Shown here in pieces: positions 26,210-34,541 of a stretch of 64,000 bases of DNA (positions are counted from its first letter, which is position 1; each line of letters begins with the position of its first letter). The notes below the pieces were generated by a model. That model did not search any database, was not told the origin of the DNA, and worked only from the letters and a program-made list of their open reading frames with translations. The stretch covers positions 372,001 to 436,000 of the forward strand of contig JAFEBH010000002.1 in the NCBI GenBank assembly GCA_018242765.1. The letters run 5' to 3'. The translations under genes and the position numbers were made by a program. This DNA comes from Nitrospira sp. GTDB taxonomy: Bacteria; Nitrospirota; Nitrospiria; Nitrospirales; Nitrospiraceae.

Positions 26210-27181
26210 CTACGCATTGTTTGGCATGGATGACCTTACAAGGACAGAGCGATGGTCCTGGTGAAACTTCGGGTTCCGGACCGTCAAGACTGGACACAAG
26301 GACTTTCGAAGCACAGACTCCGTGACGCTACCGAACAACGCGTGAGACAAACCCCGTCGACCATGAGTCCCCATCACAATCAAACCCACATCGGGGGTCA
26401 CGGCTGCGTTGAGGATCGAATCAGCCGGCAGCCCGCCGGAGACGACGAAATCAGACACCAGCCCAGCCGAAGTCAGGGCTGCCGTGAGATCAGACAACTT
26501 CTTCGTGATCGCCGTCCGATCGTGGTCTCGCTTCGCCACATGAGGCAAGGTGAAATCCAGCCCATACGAAACCGGCTCCAGGACATGGAGAATTCTGACG
26601 GAGGCTTTCGATCGCTGAGCAATCACTGCCCCATACTCCAACGCATCGAGCGAATAGTCTGAAAAATCTATCGGCACCAGAATCCGTTCAATAACGGGGG
26701 GATTGTGCCGCAGCCCGCCCGTTTTCTCTTCGTCGTGCAGCCGGGCGCGCACGGCCAGGACCGGGCAGGGTGCCGCCCGGATAATTCGCTCCGCCGTACT
26801 TCCCAGGAGTATATGTGCCAATCCGGTTTTGCCTCTCGTGCCCACAACAATCAGATCCGGCGCTTCACCCGTTACGGCTGCAAGAACCTCCTCGCTTGGG
26901 ATACCTGTGGCAATCTTGGTCTCCGCCGAAACCCCTCGACCGGCTGCCCGTGTTTTCAATTCAACCAGCTCTTGCGTCGCCTGCTTCATCAACTCGGCCA
27001 AATACAGCTGATTGACAGGATTCTCAGGGTTAAGCCCTGATGGGAACTCCAACACATGCATCACGGTCAGTGAGGCACCCCACGATCGGGCGAGCCCACA
27101 GGCATAGGCCTCAGCAGCCGCCGACCCCTGTGATCCGTCGGTCGCAAAGAGAATGTTCGGTCTTCCCGTGGTCACACTCAC
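26210..27181 (-). CDS. Universal stress protein, two tandem Usp domains
   Basis: 323 aa from GTG 27181, preceded by GGAGG and overlapping the cupredoxin stop (GTGA). Domain 1: NILFATDGSQGSAAAEA with GTRGKTGLAHILLGSTA. Domain 2: ERILVPIDFSDYSLDALEY with GTHGRRGLSHALFGSVT. Both ATP loops are intact. The C-terminal 25 residues are a polar extension. Translational coupling to a cupredoxin is unusual and suggests the unit answers redox or copper stress. Confidence 0.9.
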   Translation of the reverse strand: MSVTTGRPNILFATDGSQGSAAAEAYACGLARSWGASLTVMHVLEFPSGLNPENPVNQLYLAELMKQATQELVELKTRAAGRGVSAETKIATGIPSEEVLAAVTGEAPDLIVVGTRGKTGLAHILLGSTAERIIRAAPCPVLAVRARLHDEEKTGGLRHNPPVIERILVPIDFSDYSLDALEYGAVIAQRSKASVRILHVLEPVSYGLDFTLPHVAKRDHDRTAITKKLSDLTAALTSAGLVSDFVVSGGLPADSILNAAVTPDVGLIVMGTHGRRGLSHALFGSVTESVLRKSLCPVLTVRNPKFHQDHRSVLVRSSMPNNA

Positions 27182-27609
27182 ACAGCCTCCGCACTCAACA
27201 AGAGCAATTCCCCGCTCATCGTCGGGTGGATCGCACATCGAAAAACGTGCCGGCCAGGTCGCGTCATATCGAATCGAATCGTGGCACTCTGTTTCGGATC
27301 GAGATACATCCCGCCCAGGCCGCGGCCGTACACAATCACCCCGTCCTTCTCGATTTGTGTGGGGATCCCCTCAAACATGGTCGAGCTGAAATCGTGTCGC
27401 TCCGCATCTTCATTCCGGACAATGATGACGGTGGGGAGCCCCAGGCGCAAGGGACTCTGCTTCGTGACAAACCGGAAATCCTTGATGGTCACGTCCACCA
27501 CCTGTTCGGACTGTGCCAGAAGGGCCGCACCGTACATCCAGGCCATGCACGCGACTGTGAGAACCAATCCTACCCTCCGCCACTGCACCGGACTTTTTCC
27601 AAGGGTCAT
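27178..27609 (-). CDS. Exported cupredoxin-like protein
   Basis: A 143-aa protein with a signal peptide (to about residue 33, GAALLAQ) and a plastocyanin-like fold. Likely type-1 copper ligands are the His in ERHDFSS and the Cys, His and Met of CAIHPTM near the C-terminus. It probably carries electrons or copper in the periplasm. Its stop overlaps the next gene's GTG. Flanked on both sides by universal stress protein genes. Confidence 0.85.
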   Translation of the reverse strand: MTLGKSPVQWRRVGLVLTVACMAWMYGAALLAQSEQVVDVTIKDFRFVTKQSPLRLGLPTVIIVRNEDAERHDFSSTMFEGIPTQIEKDGVIVYGRGLGGMYLDPKQSATIRFDMTRPGRHVFRCAIHPTMSGELLLLSAEAV

Positions 27610-27628
27610 AATGTCCTCCCTCCGATCA

Positions 27629-28132
27629 TCATCGTGACGACCTCCGTTGCGAGACGGAGGTCGGAAGCGGCACTGTCAATACAGGGCAACCCGCCGTGCG
27701 AACGACCTTTTCCGCCGTACTGCCGAAGAATATCTTATCCACACTCCCGACCCTTCCGCCGTAGCAGCCGATCACGACCAGATCACTATTCCCTATCCGC
27801 GCGGCTTTCGCGATTTCAGCGAACGGCACACCCTCCACGATCAGTCGTGTAATCTTCACGTCTGCGGCGACCTTGGACTCCAACAACTGCCTGACCTTTA
27901 ATCGAGCATGATGGCGTAACCGGCGGCGCTGTGGAGCGGCATCTGATGGAACCGCCAACAGCCCCAAGCGATGGAATGCGGCAAGCGTGCTCGTATCGAT
28001 TACGTGCAGCACGAGTACCGTCGCTCCACACAGCCGCGCGACCTGACACGCCACTCGAAAGGCTTCGTCTGAACAGGGGGAGAAATCCACCGGAACCAAG
28101 ATGGCCTTGAAGAGATCCGTATCTTGCCCCAT
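27629..28132 (-). CDS. Universal stress protein, single domain
   Basis: 167 aa. It opens KAILVPVDFSPCSDEAFRVA and ends with VVIGCYGGRVGSVDKIFFGSTAEKVV, a Usp ATP loop in which the usual GxxG reads GCYGG. The middle segment (QRRRLRHHARLKVRQLL) is strongly basic. First gene of the minus-strand stress unit reading through the cupredoxin, the tandem Usp, DUF2934 and the 459-aa gene. Confidence 0.88.
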   Translation of the reverse strand: MGQDTDLFKAILVPVDFSPCSDEAFRVACQVARLCGATVLVLHVIDTSTLAAFHRLGLLAVPSDAAPQRRRLRHHARLKVRQLLESKVAADVKITRLIVEGVPFAEIAKAARIGNSDLVVIGCYGGRVGSVDKIFFGSTAEKVVRTAGCPVLTVPLPTSVSQRRSSR

Positions 28133-28468
28133 ACACCATCCTCCCTACCGGAGCTTGAGCAAGGGTGATGCCGCCGGTGAAAACTGATGGTTACTCGCTG
28201 ATGGCGTGAAGACGCTACGGATTTGTTGTTTTCGCCCATGCCATGGGCACCGACTAATCATGTTATCTCCGCAAGCCGTAGCTCTCTGCCACAGTAGTCA
28301 TTCACTCCCTGTAGCAGAAGGCGCCACGATCGGTGAGGGGTAAAGAATGAGGCGTGCATGATAAGGGGTTGCGCAGTCCGAACAATACTTTTCACCTCCT
28401 ACATTTCACTTCTCACTGCCATCAATGGCATTGGACTTGCTGGAGACTTATCAGCAAGGGAGAGAAGC
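28133..28468. promoter_or_regulatory. Divergent intergenic region between two stress operons
   Basis: 336 bp between the minus-strand Usp operon and the plus-strand small-protein/Usp operon. No long ORF on either strand with a plausible start. It must hold both promoters; I see no unambiguous -35/-10 pair. Confidence 0.3.
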
Positions 28469-28564
28469 ATGACACGTACACAGTGGCTCTTGCTTGGAGC
28501 GATAGGCGTAGGTCTGGCGGTTGTGATGTATTTTATTTTCTTCTGTCCTGCGGATTGCCAGTGA
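28469..28564 (+). CDS. Small single-pass membrane protein
   Basis: A 31-aa protein whose ATG is preceded by AGGGAGAG. One hydrophobic helix (WLLLGAIGVGLAVVMYFIFF) is followed by CPADCQ, a Cys-x3-Cys tail. It ends 7 bp before the following Usp gene, so probably shares its transcript. No known family; the call rests on ribosome-binding site, spacing and amino-acid pattern. Confidence 0.5.
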   Translation: MTRTQWLLLGAIGVGLAVVMYFIFFCPADCQ

Positions 28565-28571
28565 GGTGTGT

Positions 28572-29435
28572 ATGAAACTGTTGCTCGCTGTCGACGGCTC
28601 CGACCATTCGTATGAAGCGGTCCGATCCCTCAAGTGCCTGGCTCGCGCCGAGGAACTGCATCTCGTCCATGTACTCGACGTCCCAAGTCCGGCCTATCCC
28701 ATGATGATGCCGGAAGTGGCACAGGAGCTATACGAGACGGTGGAGCGGAACATGCGCGATGACGGGACTCGTCTGTTGGATCGCACCGTGTCCTTGCTCC
28801 CCCTGGATGCTGGACCGGTCACGAAACATTTGGTCGTCGGATCTCCGGCGGAGCAAATCGTGGCCTTGGCTGAACAACTCAAGGTGGGCCTGATTCTATT
28901 GGGTACTCGAGGCCTTGGACCGATCAAGGAACGGCTCATCGGAAGCGTCTCTCATCGAGTCCTGACGTTCGCACCTGGCGCGAAGCTGATTCTTCCCGGT
29001 CCCTTGAAAAAGCTCCATCATGTTTTACTGCCGTTACAAGGAACCTATGACGCAGATCATGCCCTCTCTTTGCTTCAACAGAAACCATTTCGCGAGCTGC
29101 CCACGGTGACCCTCTTCACCGTCCTTCCCCATACCAGGCCCCCCTGGCCGGTGGATGCGGTTTCGGCTGAGCATATGGAAACCCATTCCCTCCGAAAAGC
29201 AAAGGACTTTCTCGACGAGACGGCGGCCAAACTCCGCCTCTCAGGCTATCAAACCCGAGTGATAACGACGTTGGGCACCCCAGTGGATGGAATTCTTCAG
29301 GAGGCCAAGGCCTTAAATCCTGACCTGATTCTCATGGGGTCCCGAGGCCGCCGCGGCATCACCCGTATGGTACTCGGTAGTGTGTCCCACGCACTCTTAC
29401 ATCAGGGCACCTATCCATGGATGATTTTCAGCTGA
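28572..29435 (+). CDS. Universal stress protein, two tandem Usp domains
   Basis: 287 aa from ATG 28572 (GAGG upstream). Domain 1 opens KLLLAVDGSDHSYEAV with GTRGLGPIKERLIGSVS. Domain 2 ends GSRGRRGITRMVLGSVSHAL. The second domain's N-terminal strand (HHVLLPLQGTYDADHAL) lacks the usual Asp, which may weaken ATP binding there. Followed closely by the FmdB zinc ribbon. Confidence 0.9.
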   Translation: MKLLLAVDGSDHSYEAVRSLKCLARAEELHLVHVLDVPSPAYPMMMPEVAQELYETVERNMRDDGTRLLDRTVSLLPLDAGPVTKHLVVGSPAEQIVALAEQLKVGLILLGTRGLGPIKERLIGSVSHRVLTFAPGAKLILPGPLKKLHHVLLPLQGTYDADHALSLLQQKPFRELPTVTLFTVLPHTRPPWPVDAVSAEHMETHSLRKAKDFLDETAAKLRLSGYQTRVITTLGTPVDGILQEAKALNPDLILMGSRGRRGITRMVLGSVSHALLHQGTYPWMIFS

Positions 29436-29455
29436 CCGTCGAAAGGGTTTACATC

Positions 29456-29620
29456 ATGCCGATGTATGACTATAAGTGTCTCGATTGCGGGAAGGAATCG
29501 TTGATCGTGGTAACATTGAAAGAACACGCAGCCGGGGGAATCGTCTGTCCGGCCTGTGGGAGCAAGAACCTGCAGCAACTGTTTAGCCCGTTCATTGCTC
29601 ACACAACAAAGAAGAGCTAG
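29456..29620 (+). CDS. FmdB-type zinc ribbon protein
   Basis: A 54-aa protein opening MPMYDYKCLDCGKE with a second CPACGS pair, the standard FmdB/CxxC zinc ribbon. It may be a regulatory or nucleic-acid-binding protein. The ATG at 29456 is chosen because MPxYDYKC is the family start. Its TAG stop (29618-29620) falls inside the left terminus of the dispersed repeat that follows. Confidence 0.85.
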   Translation: MPMYDYKCLDCGKESLIVVTLKEHAAGGIVCPACGSKNLQQLFSPFIAHTTKKS

Positions 29621-29793
29621 CAGCATGGTGAAAAAGTCCGCCAACGACGTTCTCGCATCGTTCAGGCCCTCAACGTATCCCAGAGGGTACGCTTCGGCCT
29701 TCTCTCGCTGCGGCCTTGCCCGTAGAACGGCGCGTCTTGGCGCGCCGGGGTCGGGCGGGTGAGAACGGTGGCCTTTTTGAACACGCTGCAGGG
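29617..29793 (+). repeat. MITE-like dispersed repeat, copy 1
   Basis: About 177 bp, starting CTAGCAGCATGGTGAAAAAG and ending in the imperfect inverse (CCTTTTTGAACACGCTGC). The core GTTCTCGCATCG plus CCTCAACGTA recurs in three other copies in this window. It has no coding capacity. It overlaps the zinc-ribbon stop codon and lies just before the cytochrome c gene. Confidence 0.75.
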
Positions 29794-29804
29794 ATAGATG
29801 GATC

Positions 29805-30179
29805 ATGCAATCGCAACACACAGAGAATCGATTCTTCATCGTGGGACTGTGGACCCTCCTCATCCTGACTGGCCTGGTGCCATCCTCCTTGTACGCTCAA
29901 GACTATCCACCCGACCGTGAGCGTGGGAAAGCCGTGTACGAGCACCACTGTCAGAACTGTCATGGCCCAACTGGGCGAGGCGACGGACCAGGCGCCGTTG
30001 TTTTGAACGTCCCACCGGCCAATTTTCAGCGGTTCCAGTCATTTTTGAAATCCGATGAAGAGTTACTGCGAACGATCGAACACGGCGTCGTCTTCAGCCC
30101 GATGCATTCGTGGCGAGGCCAGCTCACCGATGGAGAGATGCAGGACGTCGTGGCGTACATCCGTGTGTTGTCGCAATAG
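29805..30179 (+). CDS. Exported monoheme cytochrome c
   Basis: A 124-aa class I cytochrome c. A signal peptide (to about residue 31, SSLYAQ) precedes one heme site, CQNCH, and the likely axial Met is in FSPMHSW. It is a small periplasmic electron carrier. It starts 11 bp after the dispersed repeat, which probably separates it transcriptionally from the stress genes upstream. It is not clearly linked to any oxidase here. Confidence 0.92.
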   Translation: MQSQHTENRFFIVGLWTLLILTGLVPSSLYAQDYPPDRERGKAVYEHHCQNCHGPTGRGDGPGAVVLNVPPANFQRFQSFLKSDEELLRTIEHGVVFSPMHSWRGQLTDGEMQDVVAYIRVLSQ

Positions 30180-30360
30180 GAGCTGTGCTCATCCCCAGTA
30201 CGAGTAGCGGAACCGTTTCGAGTGTCACGTTGCTGATTTCGCAAGTCCTCTCTCGAGTTATAGAGAGACTGATACCAGAAACGTGAAACACGAAACGCGT
30301 AACTCTTGATGGACGGACGAAACACGACGAACCTCTGCTCGATGGAATCGTACGGCAGCA

Positions 30361-30942
30361 ATGGAGAAGCTGGCCCTCCATGACGCGCTCCTCATTGTGG
30401 ACATCCAGAACGATTTTCTCCCAGGCGGGGCGCTCGGCATCAGCCATGGGGACAAGATTATTCCGGTCCTTACAAGCTATATTCGCCGCTTTGATGCCTA
30501 CGGTTTTCCTATTTTTCTGAGTCGCGATTGGCACCCACCCAACCATTGCTCATTCCTGTCGCAGGGTGGACCATGGCCGACCCATTGTGTTGCCGGCTCA
30601 CCCGGTGCTCTTCCACCGTCGTCCTTCACGACGCCGCCATCGGCTGTCATCATTTACAAGGCCATTGATCACGACCAAGAAGCGTGCTCCGCATTCCAAC
30701 ACACTGCTCTGAATCGGCATCTCCGAGCCCTCAACGTGCAGCGCCTCTTCATCGGTGGATTAGCAACCGACTACTGCGTGCTGCATTCGGTCAAAGACGC
30801 TCGAATGCTCGGGTATGACGTCTGTTTATTGATGGACGGCATCAAGGCGGTCAACCTTGATACCGAGGACGGTCGGCGGGCCGAGGAAGAAATGATTCGC
30901 TTGGGAGCCCTGCCTGTACGATGGAAAATGCTCGAAACATGA
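30361..30942 (+). CDS. pncA: Nicotinamidase
   Basis: A 193-aa cysteine hydrolase converting nicotinamide to nicotinate in NAD salvage. The catalytic triad is visible: Asp14 in VDIQNDF, Lys in IYKAIDHD (about 101) and Cys in ATDYCVLHS (about 140). The metal site is the DWH of SRDWHPPNHCSF. The next gene is nicotinate phosphoribosyltransferase, the following enzyme of the pathway, overlapping by ATGA. Confidence 0.95.
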   Translation: MEKLALHDALLIVDIQNDFLPGGALGISHGDKIIPVLTSYIRRFDAYGFPIFLSRDWHPPNHCSFLSQGGPWPTHCVAGSPGALPPSSFTTPPSAVIIYKAIDHDQEACSAFQHTALNRHLRALNVQRLFIGGLATDYCVLHSVKDARMLGYDVCLLMDGIKAVNLDTEDGRRAEEEMIRLGALPVRWKMLET

Positions 30943-32291
30943 ACCCCTCGACCAGCGCCCTGCTGACCGACCTGTATGAGCTCACCATGGCTCAAGTCTA
31001 CCTGGAACAGCAGATGGACCAACCAGCCGTCTTCGAGTTCTTTGTCCGCAGGCTGCCGCCCCATCGGAATTTCTTGGTCGTCGCCGGTCTCGAACAGGTG
31101 TTGGACTACCTCTCTGGATTGAGAGTCTCGCAGGAAGAATTGGCTTGGCTGGAACAATCGGAGCGGTTCAGTTCTGGGCTCCTACACTATCTCGAGGCTC
31201 TGCGGTTCACCGGAGACATAGAGGCGATACCCGAAGGAACGATTGTCTTTCCTCACGAGCCGATCCTCAGAGTCGTCGCGCCGCTTCCACAAGCGCAGCT
31301 CGTCGAAAGCCGGGTGATGAACCTGTTGAACTTTCAAACGATGGTGGCCTCAAAAGCAGCACGTTCGGTGCTGGTCGCAGCAGGAAAGCCGCTCATCGAT
31401 TTTGGGCTACGCCGTGCGCATGGCGCGGAGGCCGCTCTTCTCGCCGCGCGAGCGAGTTACCTGGTCGGCTTCGCCGGAACTGCAACCGTCCTAGCCGGCA
31501 TGCACTATGGGATCCCTCTCTACGGCACCATGGCCCATTCGTTCGTCCAGGCCCATCAGGATGAAACCCTGGCCTTCGAACACTTTGCAACAATTCAACC
31601 GGATAATGTCATTCTCCTGATCGATACCTATAATACGGAAGCCGCAGCGGAGAAGGTCGTAGCCTTAACCCAACGCCTTCACGCGAGAGGCATCACGCTG
31701 AAAGGTGTACGCCTCGATAGCGGCGACCTGGCCGACCACGCTCGAAATGTTCGGCAGATCCTCGACGGAGGTGGATTGTCTCGGGTCAAAATCCTTGCGA
31801 GCGGTAACCTGGATGAATATCGATTGAGAGATCTGGTGCGAACGGGAACACCCATCGATAGTTTCGCCGTCGGTACCGCCATGACCACCTCTTCCGATGC
31901 ACCCTCGTTGGACTGTGCCTACAAGCTCCAAGCATATGCAGGCCGTCCCTGTCGCAAGCGATCGGAGGGCAAAGCCACCTGGCCCGGCCGCAAGCAAGTC
32001 TATCGGTCTTATACCGATGGCGGATACCTGGACCATGACATCATCACGACCGACGACGATCAACAATCCGGCCAACCGCTGCTCCACCCCGTCATGAAAG
32101 AAGGCCGCCGACTTGCAGCATCGCCGTCGCTCGTCGAAGTACGACGCCACGCCGCCCTGCAACTCGGACGGCTTCCGGAATCTCTGCGGATCCTTGAGCT
32201 CTCGCCTGCCTACGACGTTCGAATCTCTGAGACTTTGCAGAGCTTAGCCCAAATAGTTGACCGCGTCTCTACCAGCAAAGGAGTCATGTGA
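30939..32291 (+). CDS. pncB: Nicotinate phosphoribosyltransferase
   Basis: A 450-aa enzyme that makes nicotinate mononucleotide from nicotinate and PRPP. Motifs: LLTDLYELTMAQVYL at the N-terminus, DFGLRRAHG, GTMAHSFVQAH (catalytic His region), GVRLDSGDL and the AVGTAM phosphate loop. The start chosen is the ATG at 30939 overlapping the pncA stop; an in-frame ATG at 30921 exists. With pncA it forms a complete nicotinamide-to-NaMN route. Confidence 0.95.
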   Translation: MNPSTSALLTDLYELTMAQVYLEQQMDQPAVFEFFVRRLPPHRNFLVVAGLEQVLDYLSGLRVSQEELAWLEQSERFSSGLLHYLEALRFTGDIEAIPEGTIVFPHEPILRVVAPLPQAQLVESRVMNLLNFQTMVASKAARSVLVAAGKPLIDFGLRRAHGAEAALLAARASYLVGFAGTATVLAGMHYGIPLYGTMAHSFVQAHQDETLAFEHFATIQPDNVILLIDTYNTEAAAEKVVALTQRLHARGITLKGVRLDSGDLADHARNVRQILDGGGLSRVKILASGNLDEYRLRDLVRTGTPIDSFAVGTAMTTSSDAPSLDCAYKLQAYAGRPCRKRSEGKATWPGRKQVYRSYTDGGYLDHDIITTDDDQQSGQPLLHPVMKEGRRLAASPSLVEVRRHAALQLGRLPESLRILELSPAYDVRISETLQSLAQIVDRVSTSKGVM

Positions 32292-33718
32292 TGAAATGTC
32301 TTTCTCGTTCAATCGTCATCGGAGGAATGACCCTTCTTATTAGTTTGACCGCGACATGGGTCTTGGCAGCTGGTCCCTCCGCTTCCGATCCGACACTACT
32401 CACTATTCTTCCCTGTAAAAGCCCCTACAAGAAGAAGCCCGTCCCGGCAAAAACGTTGCAAGAACTCGTCCGCTCGCATGAGCGATGGATAGAGTATCGG
32501 AGGAACCCCGATGCCAAGCGCCTGGAGCTCTGTCAGGCTGATCTCAGTCGTGCGGCACTTGCTGGGACGAATCTCGAACGTGCTGATCTGGAAGGTGCCG
32601 TCCTACGTCAAGCGAATCTGTCTCAGATCACCCTGACTCAGGCCAGTCTGGCTGGGGCTGACCTCACCAAAGCCATCCTCAAAGACAGTAACCTCTCCGG
32701 AGCCGATCTCCGTCGTGCCCGACTCACGAGCGCCAATCTCTCTCGTGCCGTGGGTGACGAAGCCGCTCTGTTCGACGCCGTCCTCATCGGCGCCAAATTA
32801 AATGAGGCGGCCTTTGAACGAGCCCAGTTTGAGGGTGCCGACCTCGGCTCTGCCGATATGACCGACGGCAACTTCACCGAAGCATATTTTTACGGGGCAA
32901 CACTGAAAAGTGCGGTCCTCGTGAATGCTGATCTGACAAGCGCTGACCTGCGTCGCACGGTCCTCTCCAACGCAAACCTTCATCGCGCGAACCTTCAGGG
33001 TGCGCTGCTTGATCGGGCACAACTGGAACAGGTCAAACTCATCGAAGCAGACTTGGAAAGCGCCTATCTGGACGAAGCGAATTTGCGCGGGGCGAATCTG
33101 AAAGCCGCCATCCTTCGCGGCACAGACTTACGGTACGCGAACCTACAGGACGCCATCCTGCCGGAGGCTGATTTGGAAGGAGCCAATCTCGAAGAGGCCA
33201 CTCTCGTCAAGGCGGATCTGAACTCAGCGAAGCTGAGAATGGCCATTCTCTATCATGCCACCCTCGATGAAGCAAATTTTCTGGACACCACCCTCACCCG
33301 TGCAGTCCTGATCGGAGCCAAGGGATGGCACACCAACTTTATGAACGGCGACCTCAGCGAAATCTACGCACCGAAATCCTCGTTCCGGCAAGGTCAATTC
33401 AACCGAGCCAATCTGGAGTCGGCCAATTTCGTCGGCGCAGATCTTCGCGAGGCCAATTTTAGCCACTCCAACTTGACCCAAGCCAATCTGCAAGACACGA
33501 ATCTGCAAGATGCCACTTTCGTTTCTGTCAATTTGACGGGTGCCCGGTTGGATTCAGCCGACCTGCGTCGCGCAAACTTTAAAGGCGCCACACTCTCGTC
33601 CGTCATCGGTCTCACACAGACACAACTCAATACCGCCTGCGTCGACGACCAGACCAAATTGCCCCCTGGGCTCAACCGTCCCGCCCCCTGCAGTGCTCTT
33701 AAGAAAGAGGTACGATGA
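32291..33718 (+). CDS. Exported pentapeptide-repeat protein
   Basis: A 475-aa protein with a signal peptide (about 1-27, WVLAAG), a short Cys-containing linker (ILPCKSPYKKK), then a long run of A(D/N)Lxx pentapeptides from about residue 75 to 450, which should fold into a quadrilateral beta-helix. AAAGGAG lies six bases before the ATG at 32291, overlapping the pncB stop. Such proteins act as scaffolds; no enzymatic site is seen. Co-translated between NAD salvage and a hydrolase, for no obvious reason. Confidence 0.92.
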   Translation: MKCLSRSIVIGGMTLLISLTATWVLAAGPSASDPTLLTILPCKSPYKKKPVPAKTLQELVRSHERWIEYRRNPDAKRLELCQADLSRAALAGTNLERADLEGAVLRQANLSQITLTQASLAGADLTKAILKDSNLSGADLRRARLTSANLSRAVGDEAALFDAVLIGAKLNEAAFERAQFEGADLGSADMTDGNFTEAYFYGATLKSAVLVNADLTSADLRRTVLSNANLHRANLQGALLDRAQLEQVKLIEADLESAYLDEANLRGANLKAAILRGTDLRYANLQDAILPEADLEGANLEEATLVKADLNSAKLRMAILYHATLDEANFLDTTLTRAVLIGAKGWHTNFMNGDLSEIYAPKSSFRQGQFNRANLESANFVGADLREANFSHSNLTQANLQDTNLQDATFVSVNLTGARLDSADLRRANFKGATLSSVIGLTQTQLNTACVDDQTKLPPGLNRPAPCSALKKEVR

Positions 33719-34365
33719 CCGCACAGCATGAGCACGGCATGAGGATCAAAGAAGGGAGGACCACCCTCGAGGGTATCCTCGGCCTCCCGCCTGGCCCACG
33801 TGGCCTTGTGATCTTTGCACATGGAAGCGGCAGCGGGCGATTGAGCCCTCGCAACAACTTCGTCGCCCGCCACCTCCAACAAGACGGCTTTGCCACGTTG
33901 CTACTGGACCTCTTGACCGAAGAAGAAGCGGATGACCCGCGCAAGGTGTTCGATATCGATCTGCTGGCTGTTCGGCTATTGCTGGCGAAAAACTGGGTGG
34001 AGACGGAGGAGCGAACGAGGAGTCTCACAATCGGCTATTTCGGTGCCAGCACCGGGGCCGGAGCAGCGCTGCAAGCTGCCGCGCGCGAGCCGGCTCACAT
34101 CAAGGCTATCGTGTCACGAGGCGGACGACCGGACCTAGCGGAACCTTATCTGCCGTCGGTCACGGCTTCCACCTTATTGATCGTCGGAGGCCACGATGAG
34201 CCGGTCATCGAGATGAACCAGGCTGCGTATGATTTATTGGCCTGCGAAAAGAAACTGATCATCGTTCCCGGCGCGACACATTTGTTTGAAGAACCGGGCA
34301 CGTTAGAACAGGTGGCGGAGCATGCAGGGAAATGGTTCCAACAATACCTCTTCCAACTCCAGTAA
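33715..34365 (+). CDS. Alpha/beta hydrolase, dienelactone hydrolase-like
   Basis: A 216-aa serine hydrolase. The nucleophile is the Ser of GASTGAG, the acid the Asp of GGHDEPV and the base the His of GATHLFEE; FAHGSGSGRLSPRN is the oxyanion loop. The ATG overlaps the previous stop (ATGA). Proteins of this type are often next to or fused with phosphoribosyltransferases; the substrate is unknown. A diverged copy of its last 32 codons survives at 35678-35776, after the fic gene. Confidence 0.88.
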   Translation: MTAQHEHGMRIKEGRTTLEGILGLPPGPRGLVIFAHGSGSGRLSPRNNFVARHLQQDGFATLLLDLLTEEEADDPRKVFDIDLLAVRLLLAKNWVETEERTRSLTIGYFGASTGAGAALQAAAREPAHIKAIVSRGGRPDLAEPYLPSVTASTLLIVGGHDEPVIEMNQAAYDLLACEKKLIIVPGATHLFEEPGTLEQVAEHAGKWFQQYLFQLQ

Positions 34366-34541
34366 CCGACCTGCATCTCAAAAATCATTCCCTCTGCAGA
34401 AGCTGATTAGTCAATGATAGTCAACTCTTCTACGGCCCCTCCGAGTATTTGACATACGCCAATCTGTATCTCAATTTGAGGCCATGCATTTGACATAACA
34501 ATCAACTTAGGTCAAATTGGCGGGCAACACCAGAGGAATCC
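34366..34541. other. Intergenic region upstream of fic
   Basis: AT-rich 176 bp containing two TTTGACATA-type strings (about 34447 and 34489). It marks the compositional change into the accessory region. No gene seen. Confidence 0.3.
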
